From NCBI GenBank assembly GCA_022315425.1, contig JAIUPT010000033.1, forward strand, positions 186,001 through 250,000: a DNA stretch of 64,000 nucleotides, written 5' to 3'. A program made the position numbers and the translations under genes. This stretch comes from Pseudevernia furfuracea (Eukaryota; Ascomycota; Lecanoromycetes; Lecanorales; Parmeliaceae). The notes under the pieces were generated by a model. That model was not told the DNA's origin, did not search any database, and saw nothing but the letters and a program-made list of their open reading frames with translations. How positions within the stretch are numbered: position 1 is the first letter of the stretch; every line of letters starts with the position of its first letter. This document shows positions 1-10,433 of this stretch, piece by piece.

Positions 1-291
1 GTATCATTAGTCATTGGCCAAATCATTGCGGCCTCAAGATGCTGCTTACTCAGGAGCGCGGCAAGCTACTCGTACTCGTACTTGTAGAGATGACTAATCA
101 CAGGTAATCCCTCGATTGCTAGCGTGACTAAAGACTCCTCCAAACATTTCAACACCGAATGTGATTTAGTGCTCGAAGCAACATAAAAGACAATAATTTT
201 CCCACGTCTGAGGACACAAAAAACCAGCACATGTAGAATTGACCTGACAACGATTGTCTCTCCTTACTTCCCCTACTTCCCTTACTTCATT

Positions 292-2064
292 ATGGATGCG
301 TCAGAGGTCTTACCAAACGAGCTGTGGCTCCAATCCTTTGCCTATCTCAGCAAGACAGACCTCAAAGCACTTCGACTCTCTATGGAACCCCATTTAAGAT
401 CCCTGGCTTCTTCAGTACTCTTCACCACTGCTTACATGGCTGCGAGGAAAGGGGTCCTAGACACCTTCACGAATCTCACAACACACCCTGTCTTCCGCGC
501 ATATGTCAAAGAGATCGTCTTCGACAGTTCCTGGATCCATCCTGCCACGGTTGCCGAATACGCCAAGGACAAAACGGAGCCTGCATTGGCCAGCCTCTTC
601 CAAGAGCAGGAGGGCATACAGGCGAATGAACTACAGATACGCTTGGAAAATGCCTTCCAGTGTCTTTCAGGTGTCAAGACGGTATCCTACGCAGACTTGT
701 CTCGGATCTCGTGGCTTCCCGGCGACCGTAACGATCCACTGTCAGATTTCGACTACTCTGATGGACCTCTCATTCGACGACTCGAATCGCACCTAGGCCC
801 TAGCGAAATGGGTGTTTGCTGTCTGATGAACCGAAAAAATACCGAATGTCCCGGCCATGTCGATAAGTTTCAGTACCGGAGAAGATTTGGTGGCCTTGTC
901 TTGCTGCTGCAAGTCTTGTCGGACTACGCATCCACGACATTGCAACAGCTGAGCCTTGGTAGTCGAGTCCACGCATGCCTGGACGGTGGAATTCCGTATT
1001 GGTTCTTGTTGTCTAATACAAACATTGATACGTTATGTTCTTTCCCGAATCTCTTCTACAATCTTCGGAAATTTGAGTTAAGCGTCTCGATCTTTGATCA
1101 AATCGAAGTGCTCTGTTCAGTCAGGTCTTCGACCCAGCAACACTCCAAACACTTCCAGGAAGAAGGTCTAGCAAACCTTTTGGGTCTGGCCAAGAACCTA
1201 GAAGAGATCAAGCTTACCGGCGATCGAAAAGCGGCGAAGTTGTGCTTCATCAACATCTTAGTGAACCATAAATGGGCACGATTGCGCGTGCTTTATCTCC
1301 AAAGATTCAAGGCAAGTGCCAGCGAATTAGAGGACTTTCTGAAACACCACGCTCTCTCACTCCAGCGTATGACTCTCGACGATTTCCACTTGAGGTCAGG
1401 TTCTTGGCTGGATCTCGGAGCGATCGTCCCGATAATTGCTCCTGCACTTGAATTCATTCTGGGTTTCGTGTCGGCCAAAAATTGGCTGTTCAACGCCGAG
1501 AGATTACTTCCGCTGTCTGACTTGGATCTCGACATCTCGGGGCCTAATCAAGATTGGTACGACAAGGCCAGGAGAGGCGATGACGCTGAATCACAAGTCG
1601 AAGATGAAGACGAAAGTGAAGAAGAAAGTGAAGACGAGAGCATTTCGGATAAGCTTGAATACAGCAGCGATGACAGCAGTCCCGAGGAAGAGGAACCCAG
1701 AAGAAAACCAGACGTCGACCTGCTCCAAACGTTGGACGGGGACCTCCGATCCAAGGTCGAACAATTGCAAAGCGAGCTTCCAGGATGCCCTGTGGACGAA
1801 TGTCTGGAAGCTCTTAAAGTCACCACAGGCAAAAATCTCAAAACCGCGCGAACACTGTTGATGCAACGGTTCGGTTATACCGAGCTTGACACCATGGATC
1901 CGGGGATGCGCGCAAGGGTCGAACGTCTGATGGAGGATATGCCGTTTTACTGTGATGTGCTGCAATGCAGAGATGCACTACGCTCTTCGGATGGTGATCA
2001 TGATGGTGCGCGCGAATTCCTGCGGCAGATGTACGGATACAGGCAGAAGATCTTCATGTGGTGA
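292..2064 (+). CDS. F-box protein with two C-terminal CUE/UBA-like modules
   Basis: This is a single-exon gene of 590 residues. Residues about 5-45 (LPNELWLQSFAYLSKTDLKA) fit an F-box, which would bind Skp1 in an SCF ubiquitin ligase. The middle has leucine-rich stretches but no repeat family I can name. Residues about 435-470 are strongly acidic (D/E/S-rich). Two similar 40-residue segments follow, at about 489-528 (ELPGCPVDECLEAL core) and 543-582 (DMPFYCDVLQCRDAL core). Both carry the acidic-x-P plus hydrophobic-helix pattern of CUE/UBA ubiquitin-binding folds. An F-box with tandem ubiquitin-binding-like modules is inferred from pattern only. The start is the first ATG after a pyrimidine-rich leader (CTTACTTCATT), and the stop is TGA. 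No intron is needed. Confidence is high that the gene is real and moderate for the C-terminal modules. Confidence 0.8.
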   Translation: MDASEVLPNELWLQSFAYLSKTDLKALRLSMEPHLRSLASSVLFTTAYMAARKGVLDTFTNLTTHPVFRAYVKEIVFDSSWIHPATVAEYAKDKTEPALASLFQEQEGIQANELQIRLENAFQCLSGVKTVSYADLSRISWLPGDRNDPLSDFDYSDGPLIRRLESHLGPSEMGVCCLMNRKNTECPGHVDKFQYRRRFGGLVLLLQVLSDYASTTLQQLSLGSRVHACLDGGIPYWFLLSNTNIDTLCSFPNLFYNLRKFELSVSIFDQIEVLCSVRSSTQQHSKHFQEEGLANLLGLAKNLEEIKLTGDRKAAKLCFINILVNHKWARLRVLYLQRFKASASELEDFLKHHALSLQRMTLDDFHLRSGSWLDLGAIVPIIAPALEFILGFVSAKNWLFNAERLLPLSDLDLDISGPNQDWYDKARRGDDAESQVEDEDESEEESEDESISDKLEYSSDDSSPEEEEPRRKPDVDLLQTLDGDLRSKVEQLQSELPGCPVDECLEALKVTTGKNLKTARTLLMQRFGYTELDTMDPGMRARVERLMEDMPFYCDVLQCRDALRSSDGDHDGAREFLRQMYGYRQKIFMW

Positions 2065-2970
2065 CGGGGTTAGCCTTCATGTTTATCCGCTCATTCTTTG
2101 AGAGGTCAAGTCAATGTCCGACGGATGAGAGTTGGACGTCAAGGGGTTCGAGCATGCGGGGCCTTGGAGCAAGCAGTGCCTAAGGCAATAGTAGATCCAA
2201 TGAAATTCTAGCTTCATCAAAGTCTTTTCGTGCAGATTGATATAGCACTATGAGAGTGTAACTAGTACTGGACTCGAAGAAGCAACATCGAAAAGTATCT
2301 TGCACCATTTTACTGACCCGAAAACAAAAAGTCACCGAGCTTTAACTTGGTCTTCCAAAGTAAAAAAATCCATCGCGAAATTATTGACGATCGAAGTAAT
2401 ACTAAATACTACGTACGATACAATTCTTCTCGAAGATCCATTTTCGCAGCTTTTCTTTTCATTCCGCAGTGCATACTGTACGGAAACCATTATTCGACCA
2501 TTCCTTTTTTTAGCCCCTTTTTCATAGGTTTTTAATTATTCCAGTCTACGTACCCTGCACCAAGCAGTGCACCCCGAGGATGTCGGACCGGCCATCACAT
2601 CAGGCCGGCAACATTTTTGGGTGCATCCCCTTGTGCAGGCAGTAAATCACGTAAGGTTGCATTACCGTGATAATCATTTGGTGATTGCGATTCTCTTACC
2701 GAGCCTGGCCAGTACCGCCCTACGAGTCGTAACAGCACACCACCGCTTTTGTATTTTGGGCGAGGGTTTTCATCGGACTTGTTCTCGCATCACCTTTACG
2801 GCACTAGGTAGTGGCACGCTTGTTACGCGCGTATACATGGGAGGCCGGAATAAGAAAGCGCGTACGGAGGCAGGTGGTTGTAGAGAAGGTGGCGGGAAAC
2901 CGCTCGTGTTCGGATCCTCAGGATTATTATTAAACAAAGGGAGACGAGAACACAGCGGAAGAACAGCCTA
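2065..2970. other. Intergenic, no supported gene
   Basis: This holds an AT-rich stretch at about 2300-2540 and then a mixed-composition stretch. The open frames here lack codon bias and recognisable motifs. It separates the 3' ends of the F-box gene (+) and the dehydrogenase (-), which are convergent. Confidence 0.5.
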
Positions 2971-3884
2971 TCACCATGGCACCGGTCCACCCTCCCACGT
3001 CCACATCTTTCCACCATGCGTCTCTCTTGTCGCGGCGTCAATAACCTGGATCATTCCCGTCACGCTTTGGTCGACGGTAATGGCAGCCTTCTCGAGCCCA
3101 AAAGATTCGGCGCCGAAGTTACCAAGGTCGGTCTGGACCCAGCTAAAGAAAGTGAGTGATAACTCACATGAGTTCATCGACTCCTTCGGACTTACCCCGG
3201 ATTAATAGGGAACGCGGTAAGCTCAGGCTCCTCAATGTGGATTGCCTTGGTAAGCCAGTGGCCGATAAGTTTCGTTGGTGCATAGGCAGCGTTTTGCACA
3301 GGAATCATGTCCCTACAGGAAGTCAATGCAGGTGGTATGTATATTTATGGTCACAGAACGAATACCACTCACTAGATTACGAGGTTAGCAAGCTGCAACT
3401 TGCAATTACTCTAGGTATGTTGAAGCACACTTACCGTAAGGTATGCGGCAGAAGAGCCCATAGTCACCCAGGTGGGATTTTTGGACTTCTTTAGCAAGGG
3501 TAGAGTAGCTTGGTAGAGCCAGATGAAGCCGTAGGTGTTGGGAACGATATGCTTTTGCATATCCTCGACCTTGACTTCAGAAACCTTGGGATAAATGTAG
3601 GCAATCCCGGCATTAGCAATAATGATGTCAATATGATCGATGCCATGGGATGAAAGCTGCTTCACAGCCTCGGCAGGGTCACTGGGGACGCTGGCATCGA
3701 TCTTGATGAGGAGAAGAGAGCTATCTTCAGCCTTGGGCAAGTCGGCAAGAGCTTTGGATGTTGCATGGTTGGGGTCGCGGTTGGCGGCGATGACTGTGTG
3801 GTTTGGTTTGGCGAGGTAGAGCTCGAGGAGACCTTTGCCAATGCCTCTGTTGGTGCCGGTAATCAGCACGATGGTTGGTGCCAT
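2971..3884 (-). CDS. Short-chain dehydrogenase/reductase (classical SDR), three exons
   Basis: This is an NAD(P)-dependent Rossmann-fold oxidoreductase of about 245 residues, substrate unknown. Exon 1 (3884-3435) carries the cofactor motif TGTNRGIG near the N-terminus, NAG near residue 90 and the catalytic Ser in MGSSAAYLT. Exon 2 (about 3312-3196) carries the catalytic Tyr-Lys pair in YAPTK. Exon 3 (3142-2971) ends in GGPVPW before TGA. Intron 2 (3143-3195, GTAAGT/TTTAG) joins perfectly in phase 2. Intron 1 has a clear GTAAGT donor after 3435 and a TGTAG acceptor at 3313, but that join leaves one extra G (3312), so the frame is off by one. Either the splice site differs from my reading, or there is a one-base error or an inactivating frameshift. 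The small secreted-size SDRs of this type in fungi are often accessory genes. Confidence 0.75.
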
Positions 3885-4089
3885 GATGTGGTGGATTGGG
3901 TAAGATAGGAAGGGAAGGTAGGGGGTTATCGTCGACGGGAAAAATAGAATGGCTGATACTGGATTTAAGTAAGGTTGTAAGATTACTTTCTTGGTAATTC
4001 ACGCCGCGTGATGATTGCTCACGTGCTGCTTACGCCCCACTGTTCGCTGCCTAAATCCATTTGGCGAATAGTGAGCATTAGAAGCGGTC

Positions 4090-4135
4090 TTTACTGAGGT
4101 AATTTACTGAGGTACTTTACTGAGGTACTTTACTG
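4090..4135. repeat. 13-base tandem repeat, about 3.5 copies
   Basis: The unit TTTACTGAGGTAC (first copy ends in AA) is repeated head to tail from 4090 and stops partway through a fourth copy. It lies about 200 bases upstream of the SDR start on the minus strand. Confidence 0.85.
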
Positions 4136-4702
4136 TAGAGTAATTGATGCCTCCGGTGTCGCGCTTTGTTGATCAAACGAATTGTATTCGTACTACTTGA
4201 CCCGCATTATAGGAAGGGGTATGTCATAATGAGCTTGCGATATGATTGGCCCCCGAAGCGAGGTACGAGTGTAGGGCTGGCCATAGACCCCCCTCTAAGA
4301 AAGTCTGAATTACTGAGACTACCTAACATGCTCCTTAGCATCGACGGCAAGAACAAAAGTTCCCTCGGTGCTTACGGGTAGCAATTGCCACACTGAAAGG
4401 TTCCTCGGAGTGCCGCTCGTCGCTGAGCTGTGGTGCTTTCTTAAAAAGGGGGTTTCGGTAGCGCAACTTCTCACCCCCCCCCCGGAACGAGAACCCCGCG
4501 CGGACATGGGGTAATTCTTCAGGCATGGAATGTTACAAGATCGGATTACTTGCTGTACAATGAAAGCTTGTTTCAGAATATCTTGATCAAGGCCATCCAA
4601 AAGTAATTCAGCTTGACACAAGGCACCAGGCACTTCCATCGTCGAATTTACACCATCTCACGCATTGCGGGCCGCCAAATTCCATAATCAACAAGTCTCA
4701 TG

Positions 4703-4746
4703 TGAATACCCTCAAGAGCTTTGCTGAATACCCTCAAGAGCTTTGC
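4703..4746. repeat. 22-base perfect tandem duplication
   Basis: Two adjacent identical copies of GAATACCCTCAAGAGCTTTG plus CT lie at 4703-4724 and 4725-4746. Confidence 0.85.
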
Positions 4747-5334
4747 TGTCTCCCGATATTTCAAATCTGACCACCAGCCAAGGGACAAGAGGCGAAGACT
4801 GGTAGAGAAAAGGGGGAGGGAACTAAAACGGCCGCACGTCTTTGAGGGGACGCATGCTGTTTATGTAAGGCTGCTGTCGTTGCTGTACCATCTCGGGCGA
4901 GTGGGTTCGCGATTTCCACGGCTGATCGTAGATACTTGAGAAGAGGTCTCAAAGGGTCAATAGCAAGAAGATTGGGGAAAATCTATGCCTTTTATCATTT
5001 CTACGCTGTTGGCCGCCTTGTTGGCTTCTGTACCAAGTTGCTCAGTCGCGGAACTAGTATTGGACCCTCCGACTCTCTTCCAGGCGTATCGAACCCGAAA
5101 GCCGACCGCGCACGCTATGCCCAAAGCAGACATGACAAGGCTTCGAAATCCGTCGTTGGCCCATAGATATAGGTTGCGGCGAGAGCTCGAGATCCGCTAT
5201 TGACCAATCGCCTGACGGTTTGATAATGCCTTGAATCATATCACCATGCTGACTATTTGAGCTGACGTTGGTGGCAGATACTCCATGGCACACTAGGTAG
5301 GGACAAGCAGTTAGGTCAAACGTCATTAGCCTCC

Positions 5335-5574
5335 GCAGTCGCCACCTCCACGTAGCACCGTAAATGCATGAGTAGCGTCAAAGATTGTAGACTTGGAATG
5401 ATTGCACCATGGAAGAGGCTTCTAGCGCGTCGAGTATTGGAGGATTCAATCTCTGCAGTCGCCACCTCCAAATTAAACAATGCATGAGTTAGCGTCAACG
5501 AATGCAAGCCTCGAAGGATCCCACCAATGAATATGCTTCCCGCGCGGATCAAACGATTTGATCTCTGTGGCCGC
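5335..5574. repeat. Diverged tandem duplication with 120-base period
   Basis: GCAGTCGCCACCTCCA starts at 5335 and again at 5455. Downstream blocks (AATGCATGAGT, AGCGTCAA) recur at the same offset. The copies differ at many sites, so the duplication is old. It falls in an open frame on the minus strand, where it encodes about 40 residues twice. Confidence 0.7.
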
Positions 5575-6055
5575 ATGAGCGAAACAGTGCCTGGTGGGTG
5601 GCAAAAGACATTCGTAGCTTGTGGGATTGTGGTGTTGTTGTGGGCTGAATCGACCCGGGTAATAAGCCAAAACCGGCGGGTCCACCAGCTAACCCATTTT
5701 TGGACGTTAGCGTGCTCCATGACTTCCCGCACCCGCTGGTGACGGGCTGAGCCTTTTGTACAATCGAAGTAGAGTCGACTGAGGCATTTGCCATCAGCGT
5801 ACAAAATCTGCATTTTATGCCAAATTTCTGCGCGACGAAGTTGTAGATCTCGAAAGTCCATTGCCAAACTCGTTGAGCTGGAAGTTCAACGTGCTCTGAT
5901 CATGGAGATATCGCGATTTGCCACTGTCGTCGGTACTTCTTACAGGCTTCTTGGCGTCGCACTAATATACGCCGAGGCGGTACCTAAGTAACTTGAGTAC
6001 AGCGGTCAAGTAAGTAGGTACATATACCACCATACGATTTTTCAGCCGTGCCTTT

Positions 6056-6240
6056 ACCCCTTCTGGCTAGTCTGCCAAATTGGGGGAAGGGAGCGTCGTA
6101 GGTAGTGGGCAGAAGCCCGTTGACTGCATCTTTTCAATTTCAGAGGTACCCCTTCTGGCTAGTCTGCCAAATTGGGGGAAGGGAGCGCCGCAGGTAGTGG
6201 GCAGAAGCCCGTTGACTGCATCCTTTCAATTTCAGAGGAT
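6056..6240. repeat. 93-base tandem duplication upstream of a small membrane protein gene
   Basis: Copy 1 (6056-6148) and copy 2 (6149-6240) are nearly identical, beginning ACCCCTTCTGGCTAGTCTGC. I see three differences, all T in copy 1 against C in copy 2. It ends about 130 bases before the ATG at 6372, so it sits in the presumed promoter of that gene. Confidence 0.9.
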
Positions 6241-6371
6241 GTAATGATTTAAAGACCTTGGGATTCCTCTCGTTTAGAAGAGTGAAATTCCAAGGCGAGG
6301 ACGTTTACCTTCGAGAATCCATCTATTCCCCATAAATTTGCCTTGTACCTGATCCCTACACCAGCGAAAAC

Positions 6372-6915
6372 ATGTCTACAGTAGCAGCTTCTCAGCAATC
6401 CGACTGGAGTACCAACATCTACACCCTGACAATCACCCGCATACTTCTCGTGCTTGGCACGACATACCTCATTCGAAGCATCGTCACCTACTTCTTCCAG
6501 ACTTTGCCATCCGCTACCCGCGTGCCTTCAATTGATGGTTGGGCTCCCGGACATCTCGTGCCTTGTCGAAAAGGTGTGACTGACACTTTTGCGTCCAGTG
6601 GAGGCCATTAGTCATGAAGATTTTGATGTCGCGGCCGATATCCTGAGCATAACATCTTTGGGCCCAAACATTCGCGTAGACGCGAACCTCGATTTGGAGC
6701 TCGACCTCCGGCCACCTCAGCGCAGCTATAATCCGCGTGATCGCCAACAGAGATCCCATGCGGATGGTCGCGAGGACCCTCTAGCATCAGCGATTTCCCC
6801 ATCAACCAACGGTGCCATCGGAGCGCTAGATCAAGACACCACAGTCCGCAACGGTAGGACTCCTAACAACGAAGGTAGCGCCGAGGCCTCTGTGACTCGG
6901 AATAGCTCATCATGA
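6372..6915 (+). CDS. Small single-pass membrane protein, paralog A (unrecognised family)
   Basis: Two exons, 6372-6537 and 6599-6915, encode 160 residues. The intron (61 bases, GTTGGG/TCCAG, branch CTGAC) is phase 1. Residues about 12-27 (WSTNIYTLTITRILLV) lead into one hydrophobic span ending at YLIRS. The soluble tail holds a DLELDL segment followed by RPPQRSY, then a Ser/Thr/Asn-rich end. Two relatives in this window (8595-9141 and 10985-10434) share the N-terminal block, the intron position and phase, the RxPxRSY-type motif and the length. I do not recognise the family. It has no cleavable signal peptide, so a membrane-anchored cytosolic tail (or the reverse) is all I can infer. The conserved architecture across three copies is the main evidence that it is a real gene. 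Confidence 0.7.
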
Positions 6916-7621
6916 AGTGCAGGAGTCTCTGCGGACGGGCGGAAGGGATCCAGACGCTCGAAATATGGTCCCTCGAGATGTGCATAGCGCCACAATATCC
7001 CTGGCTTCAACTTTCAACCACATAGACCGGTCTGCGCTTATCTTTGTATTCGTGTAGCATAGCAGGTGGAATGATGTCTGATGATTGGCTTCGTTGGTGG
7101 TAGATTGAACGGAGCACGTGGACGTGGGTGTCAGCGTCAATTTCCTTCCAAGTCAGTCGGCTTCAATGAATATAAAAACTCGGCCCATGTGTACTTGCTC
7201 TTGGCTCTCCGTCGCCGAAGGAGATGTCATCTGTTTTCTAGCGATAGTAGGGCTGGTGGGGCTGTCCCACTCGCCAAGACCTTTTGCCTCGTCGATTAGC
7301 TAGGCCGAGTACTTTGTAAAACTACGAACAGAAGACTCTAGCTAACCGCTCTTTCTTGCTCAGGGGTTCTCGTGTGAGAGCAGCCAACTCCGGGGGGGGG
7401 TCCTGTCTCCCAATTCGCAACCTCGTAGCAGTGTAGAATGCCTGACCACTCAGACAGCTGAGGTTACTCCTCCCTGACGACCGATCATTTATCGCTATAC
7501 AGCTGCGTACATACCTTGTGGCAGTAAGAGGCGATTAATGTATCGAACGTGAAGCACGATGCTCCTGCAGGCAGGGGCAGGAATAACGGATCAACGAACC
7601 TATGAAGCAACCAAAGAAGAC

Positions 7622-7692
7622 TGTGGGTGTGGATGTGTGGACGTGTGGATGTGTGGATGTGTGGATGTGTGGATGTGTGGATGTGTGGATAT
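7622..7692. repeat. GATGTGTG minisatellite
   Basis: The 8-base unit GATGTGTG repeats about seven times (one copy reads GACGTGTG), followed by GATATGGC. There are no spacers, so it is not a CRISPR array. Confidence 0.9.
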
Positions 7693-7822
7693 GGCGCGTA
7701 GCCTCTTGGGCGAAAAAACCTTTTCACTAATGATCCCCCGAGGTGTACTCTAGATGCGCGGGGAAGTACGTACAGCAAAATGTTCATTCCGCCTCGTCCT
7801 GATTCACTGGCCCACACCTTTC

Positions 7823-7959
7823 CTACTCGTACGATCCAGATGTGAGAGCTACTTGATACAGCGAGGACACCAATTGATCTTTCCACCTAGCGAGATGTCG
7901 CCGATTTTTATTGGTGTCCTCGCTATATCAAGTAGCTCACATCTGGATCGTACGAGTAG
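7823..7959. repeat. Long inverted repeat (about 50-base arms, about 36-base loop)
   Basis: The left arm (7823-7874, starting CTACTCGTACGATCCAGATG) is the reverse complement of the right arm (7910-7959, ending CATCTGGATCGTACGAGTAG). There is one 2-base indel and about one mismatch. RNA from either strand would form a stable hairpin. It could be a foldback/MITE remnant or a small-RNA precursor. Confidence 0.9.
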
Positions 7960-8594
7960 TCTCAAGCCCCCCCACCCGCTGCTTCGGAGTTAGGGCACTC
8001 ATTGTAAGAAAGATGCCTGGGTGACTTGCTCACCAGAGTAGTAAGGTTCCGTCGCTTAATACCTTTGACAACAAAACGGTTTAAATGTTCAAGACGTAGC
8101 GCGCACGGACGGAGAAGACGCATGCCGTTCACTGCCATGGGTTGTGGGTGTAGGGGGTTTGATCGCAGCGGTGCAGGTATGATTGTCCTCGTTAGGATTC
8201 TTGGGTGCAAATTAGTACGTGTATGTTAGGAATTGTCAGGAGAAGAAAATCCAATTATCAGGGGGAGAGAGCTTGAATGGGACTACTTGCTGACATGCTT
8301 GGGAAAGAGGATGGAAGCATGTGTGATTTGTTGATTTGAAATAAAGTGGTTCCACAATGTTTTCGTCCGCATTGAAGCAAAGAAAAAAAAACACGTCCGA
8401 AAGTCACCTTGCTTCTTCACCAAGCTATGTACTTAAAAGCCTCGAGGTCCCTCCCACAACCCAAAGCTGCTGTTTCCCTTGACCTATCCGACCATTTATC
8501 CATAAGGGTATCTCTTGTTTCAGAACCAAATATCTCCGCGGTAACATACTCAACTCATCTCACTCAAAGGAGTTTCTTCTATTGGCCCACGACG

Positions 8595-9141
8595 ATGCCT
8601 GTGCTAACCCCTCCGCAATCAACCTGGGAGAACAACGTCTATGTCGTCACGACCACTCGCGCGTTCATCCTGGCGGGTGTTGTCTACCTGGGTCGAAGCT
8701 TGTATTATCTTATCTCTCGATACTCCGGCTTTGTCACAGACGCAGCCCCAATTGCTCGTGCGTCTTCCCTTAAGTCGTTCGATCTGTGACTCTTGCAAAT
8801 TCATAGCTAAAGCCTCTCACTGTTCGACAGATACCTCACGAGCATGCATCGGCGTCGGCCTTATCAACATCGCAACAGATGTCCTAAGCATGGAGTCGAT
8901 GGATCCAGACGCCGACATAAACGTCAATAGCGGCTTGGAGCTCGGCGTTCGGCAACCTCGGCGCAGCTACCAATCGCATCATTACGCATACAGATCTCGA
9001 GCACTTCGCCACGAGCGATCTCAGCGCCTAGAAGCCTCAACGATTTCCGAGAGCCCTACCTCAACGGCGCATGTATGCAACGACCCGGTCACTGTTGGAG
9101 TAAACAACCGGCGGTCTGTCGAGATGTCCCGAGCGCTCTAG
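8595..9141 (+). CDS. Small single-pass membrane protein, paralog B (unrecognised family)
   Basis: Two exons, 8595-8757 and 8831-9141, encode 157 residues. The intron (73 bases, GTGCGT/CGACAG) is phase 1, as in its relatives. The N-terminal block WENNVYVVTTTRAFILAGVV runs into a transmembrane span ending near YLGRSLYYLI. The tail has LELGV followed by RQPRRSY. I chose the ATG at 8595 because the paralog on the minus strand begins with the same MPVLT. Exon 1 is 163 bases in both B and the minus-strand copy. The tail is more diverged than the N-terminal block and rich in Ser, Arg and acidic residues. Function is unknown; the tail could be a protein-binding segment. Confidence 0.72.
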
Positions 9142-10433
9142 GGTGTGGTTGTGGTAGAAGGCTTTCCCGCCCAGCGACTCCACCAAGAGCGACGGCTTCA
9201 CGGTGCCAAGGCTTGGAGCCGATGGCATGTCGGAGTCTGGCGATGGATAGAGCAAGGATATCCCATGTTTCGTTATGAGCCTCAACCGTCCTGGATTCCT
9301 CACTTTTTCATACTCTTTCGGATTGCTTGGAGTGATGAGGTAGAATGGGATAGCTCGCCCTAGACGTCGAATGGTCCTGCCAGGGTATATACCTAGCATC
9401 GGACTATTTCCACATTAGCAAATGAATCTTATTGCCATCTCATGCCCATTTTTGTCCCAGGAAGAGATCTGAAGAGACCAGAGGGCCACGCAACCGCCTC
9501 AGCATCAGCACAACTCGTAGGACAATTTTCAGCTGGACTCATCACAATCACGTGAGATCTCGCAGTTACTATAATCATCGGACAAGGCTATAGCAGAAAA
9601 TCTACAAATGATTCTGTCTCCTTGTGATACATAAGAACCTGACGTTGAACAAGATCTGAACAGAGTTTGCGACAAGGAGGCCGGTAGACACTAAAGACGG
9701 CTGACTAAAATAACGAAACTTAGCGCTTAAAAGATGCTCCGTTTTCAACTCTCACCCCCACCGTTTCACCATCACCATCGTGGACTCATGCCGAGATGGC
9801 AGCAGCATGTTCAACCCCACCTATGCTGCTGTGCTTGATCGACGTGAAGCCGTGACCGAGAACCAGCACAGTTCCCCTGGTGTGCGCTCAGCCGCAGGTC
9901 TTGAGAACAACAACGCATGACTGACGGTATCGTCAGAGGGTAGCTGAAACCCGGTGAGATACCGGTGCTAGCTGGCATAGCCTGACTGTTATAACTAGAG
10001 TCTGCAACATGCTCGTGGACGGCTTCGTCAGATATTCATTCGTATGATCGTATCTACCTCCTATCGCCAACAGGAAGATCGTCTAAAGCCTCTCCAGGCG
10101 TACACCGCATCAGCATGAAAGACAAAAGGATAATACAAACATACAACAGACAAGGTGTTGCAATTGCAATGAAAATAGTTGGAATGACGGTGAAACACGC
10201 CCATAGCGAAGAAACCGCGCGATACTCCAGAAACATCTTCGTCGAAGCAAACACAAAGAAAGCCGAAGCTCCCCCGCTTCCAAAGCCAACATGTCCTCTG
10301 TCATCCCGACATCAGTGTCAGATGAAAGAGAAACCTTAAAAAGACCGAAATGCCGCGCTTGACGCTTCTCGCCGCCTTCCCAGCACCTGTCGAATTGGCC
10401 CGAAGGGTGCGTAGATGAAATTGCAGGCCTCGG
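9142..10433. other. Intergenic between paralogs B and C
   Basis: No gene is firmly supported. On the minus strand at 10304-10054 an open frame encodes two hydrophobic stretches (around WACFTVIPTIFIAIATPCLL), preceded by an AG that could be an acceptor. It lies just downstream of paralog C and may be an exon of an unrecognised small membrane protein. At 9810-9920 (+) a short frame ends AGLENNNA; I see nothing else to support it. Confidence 0.35.

Larger units (their letters stand above)
3885..6371. other. Intergenic accessory stretch rich in tandem repeats
   Basis: No gene is supported. Four tandem repeats of different unit length lie here (13, 22, about 120 and 93 bases; listed separately). 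A 183-codon frame on the minus strand (5867-5316) is open, but its last third simply encodes the 120-base repeat twice and it matches no family I know. Confidence 0.45.
6916..8594. other. Intergenic between paralogs A and B
   Basis: No gene is supported. It contains the GATGTGTG minisatellite and a long hairpin, listed separately. The AT-rich leader at 8340-8590 before the ATG at 8595 has pyrimidine-rich tracts typical of fungal promoters. Confidence 0.5.

Noticed and set aside
2567..3205. 212-codon + frame overlapping the SDR 3' exon
   Set aside because: No domain; its end is antisense to the well-supported SDR exon 3.
7622..7692. CRISPR-like array
   Set aside because: Unit is only 8 bases with no spacers, and the genome is eukaryotic.
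7485..7886. 133-codon minus-strand frame over the minisatellite
   Set aside because: Its His/Thr-Ser-Pro-rich core is only the translated 8-base repeat and part of the hairpin.
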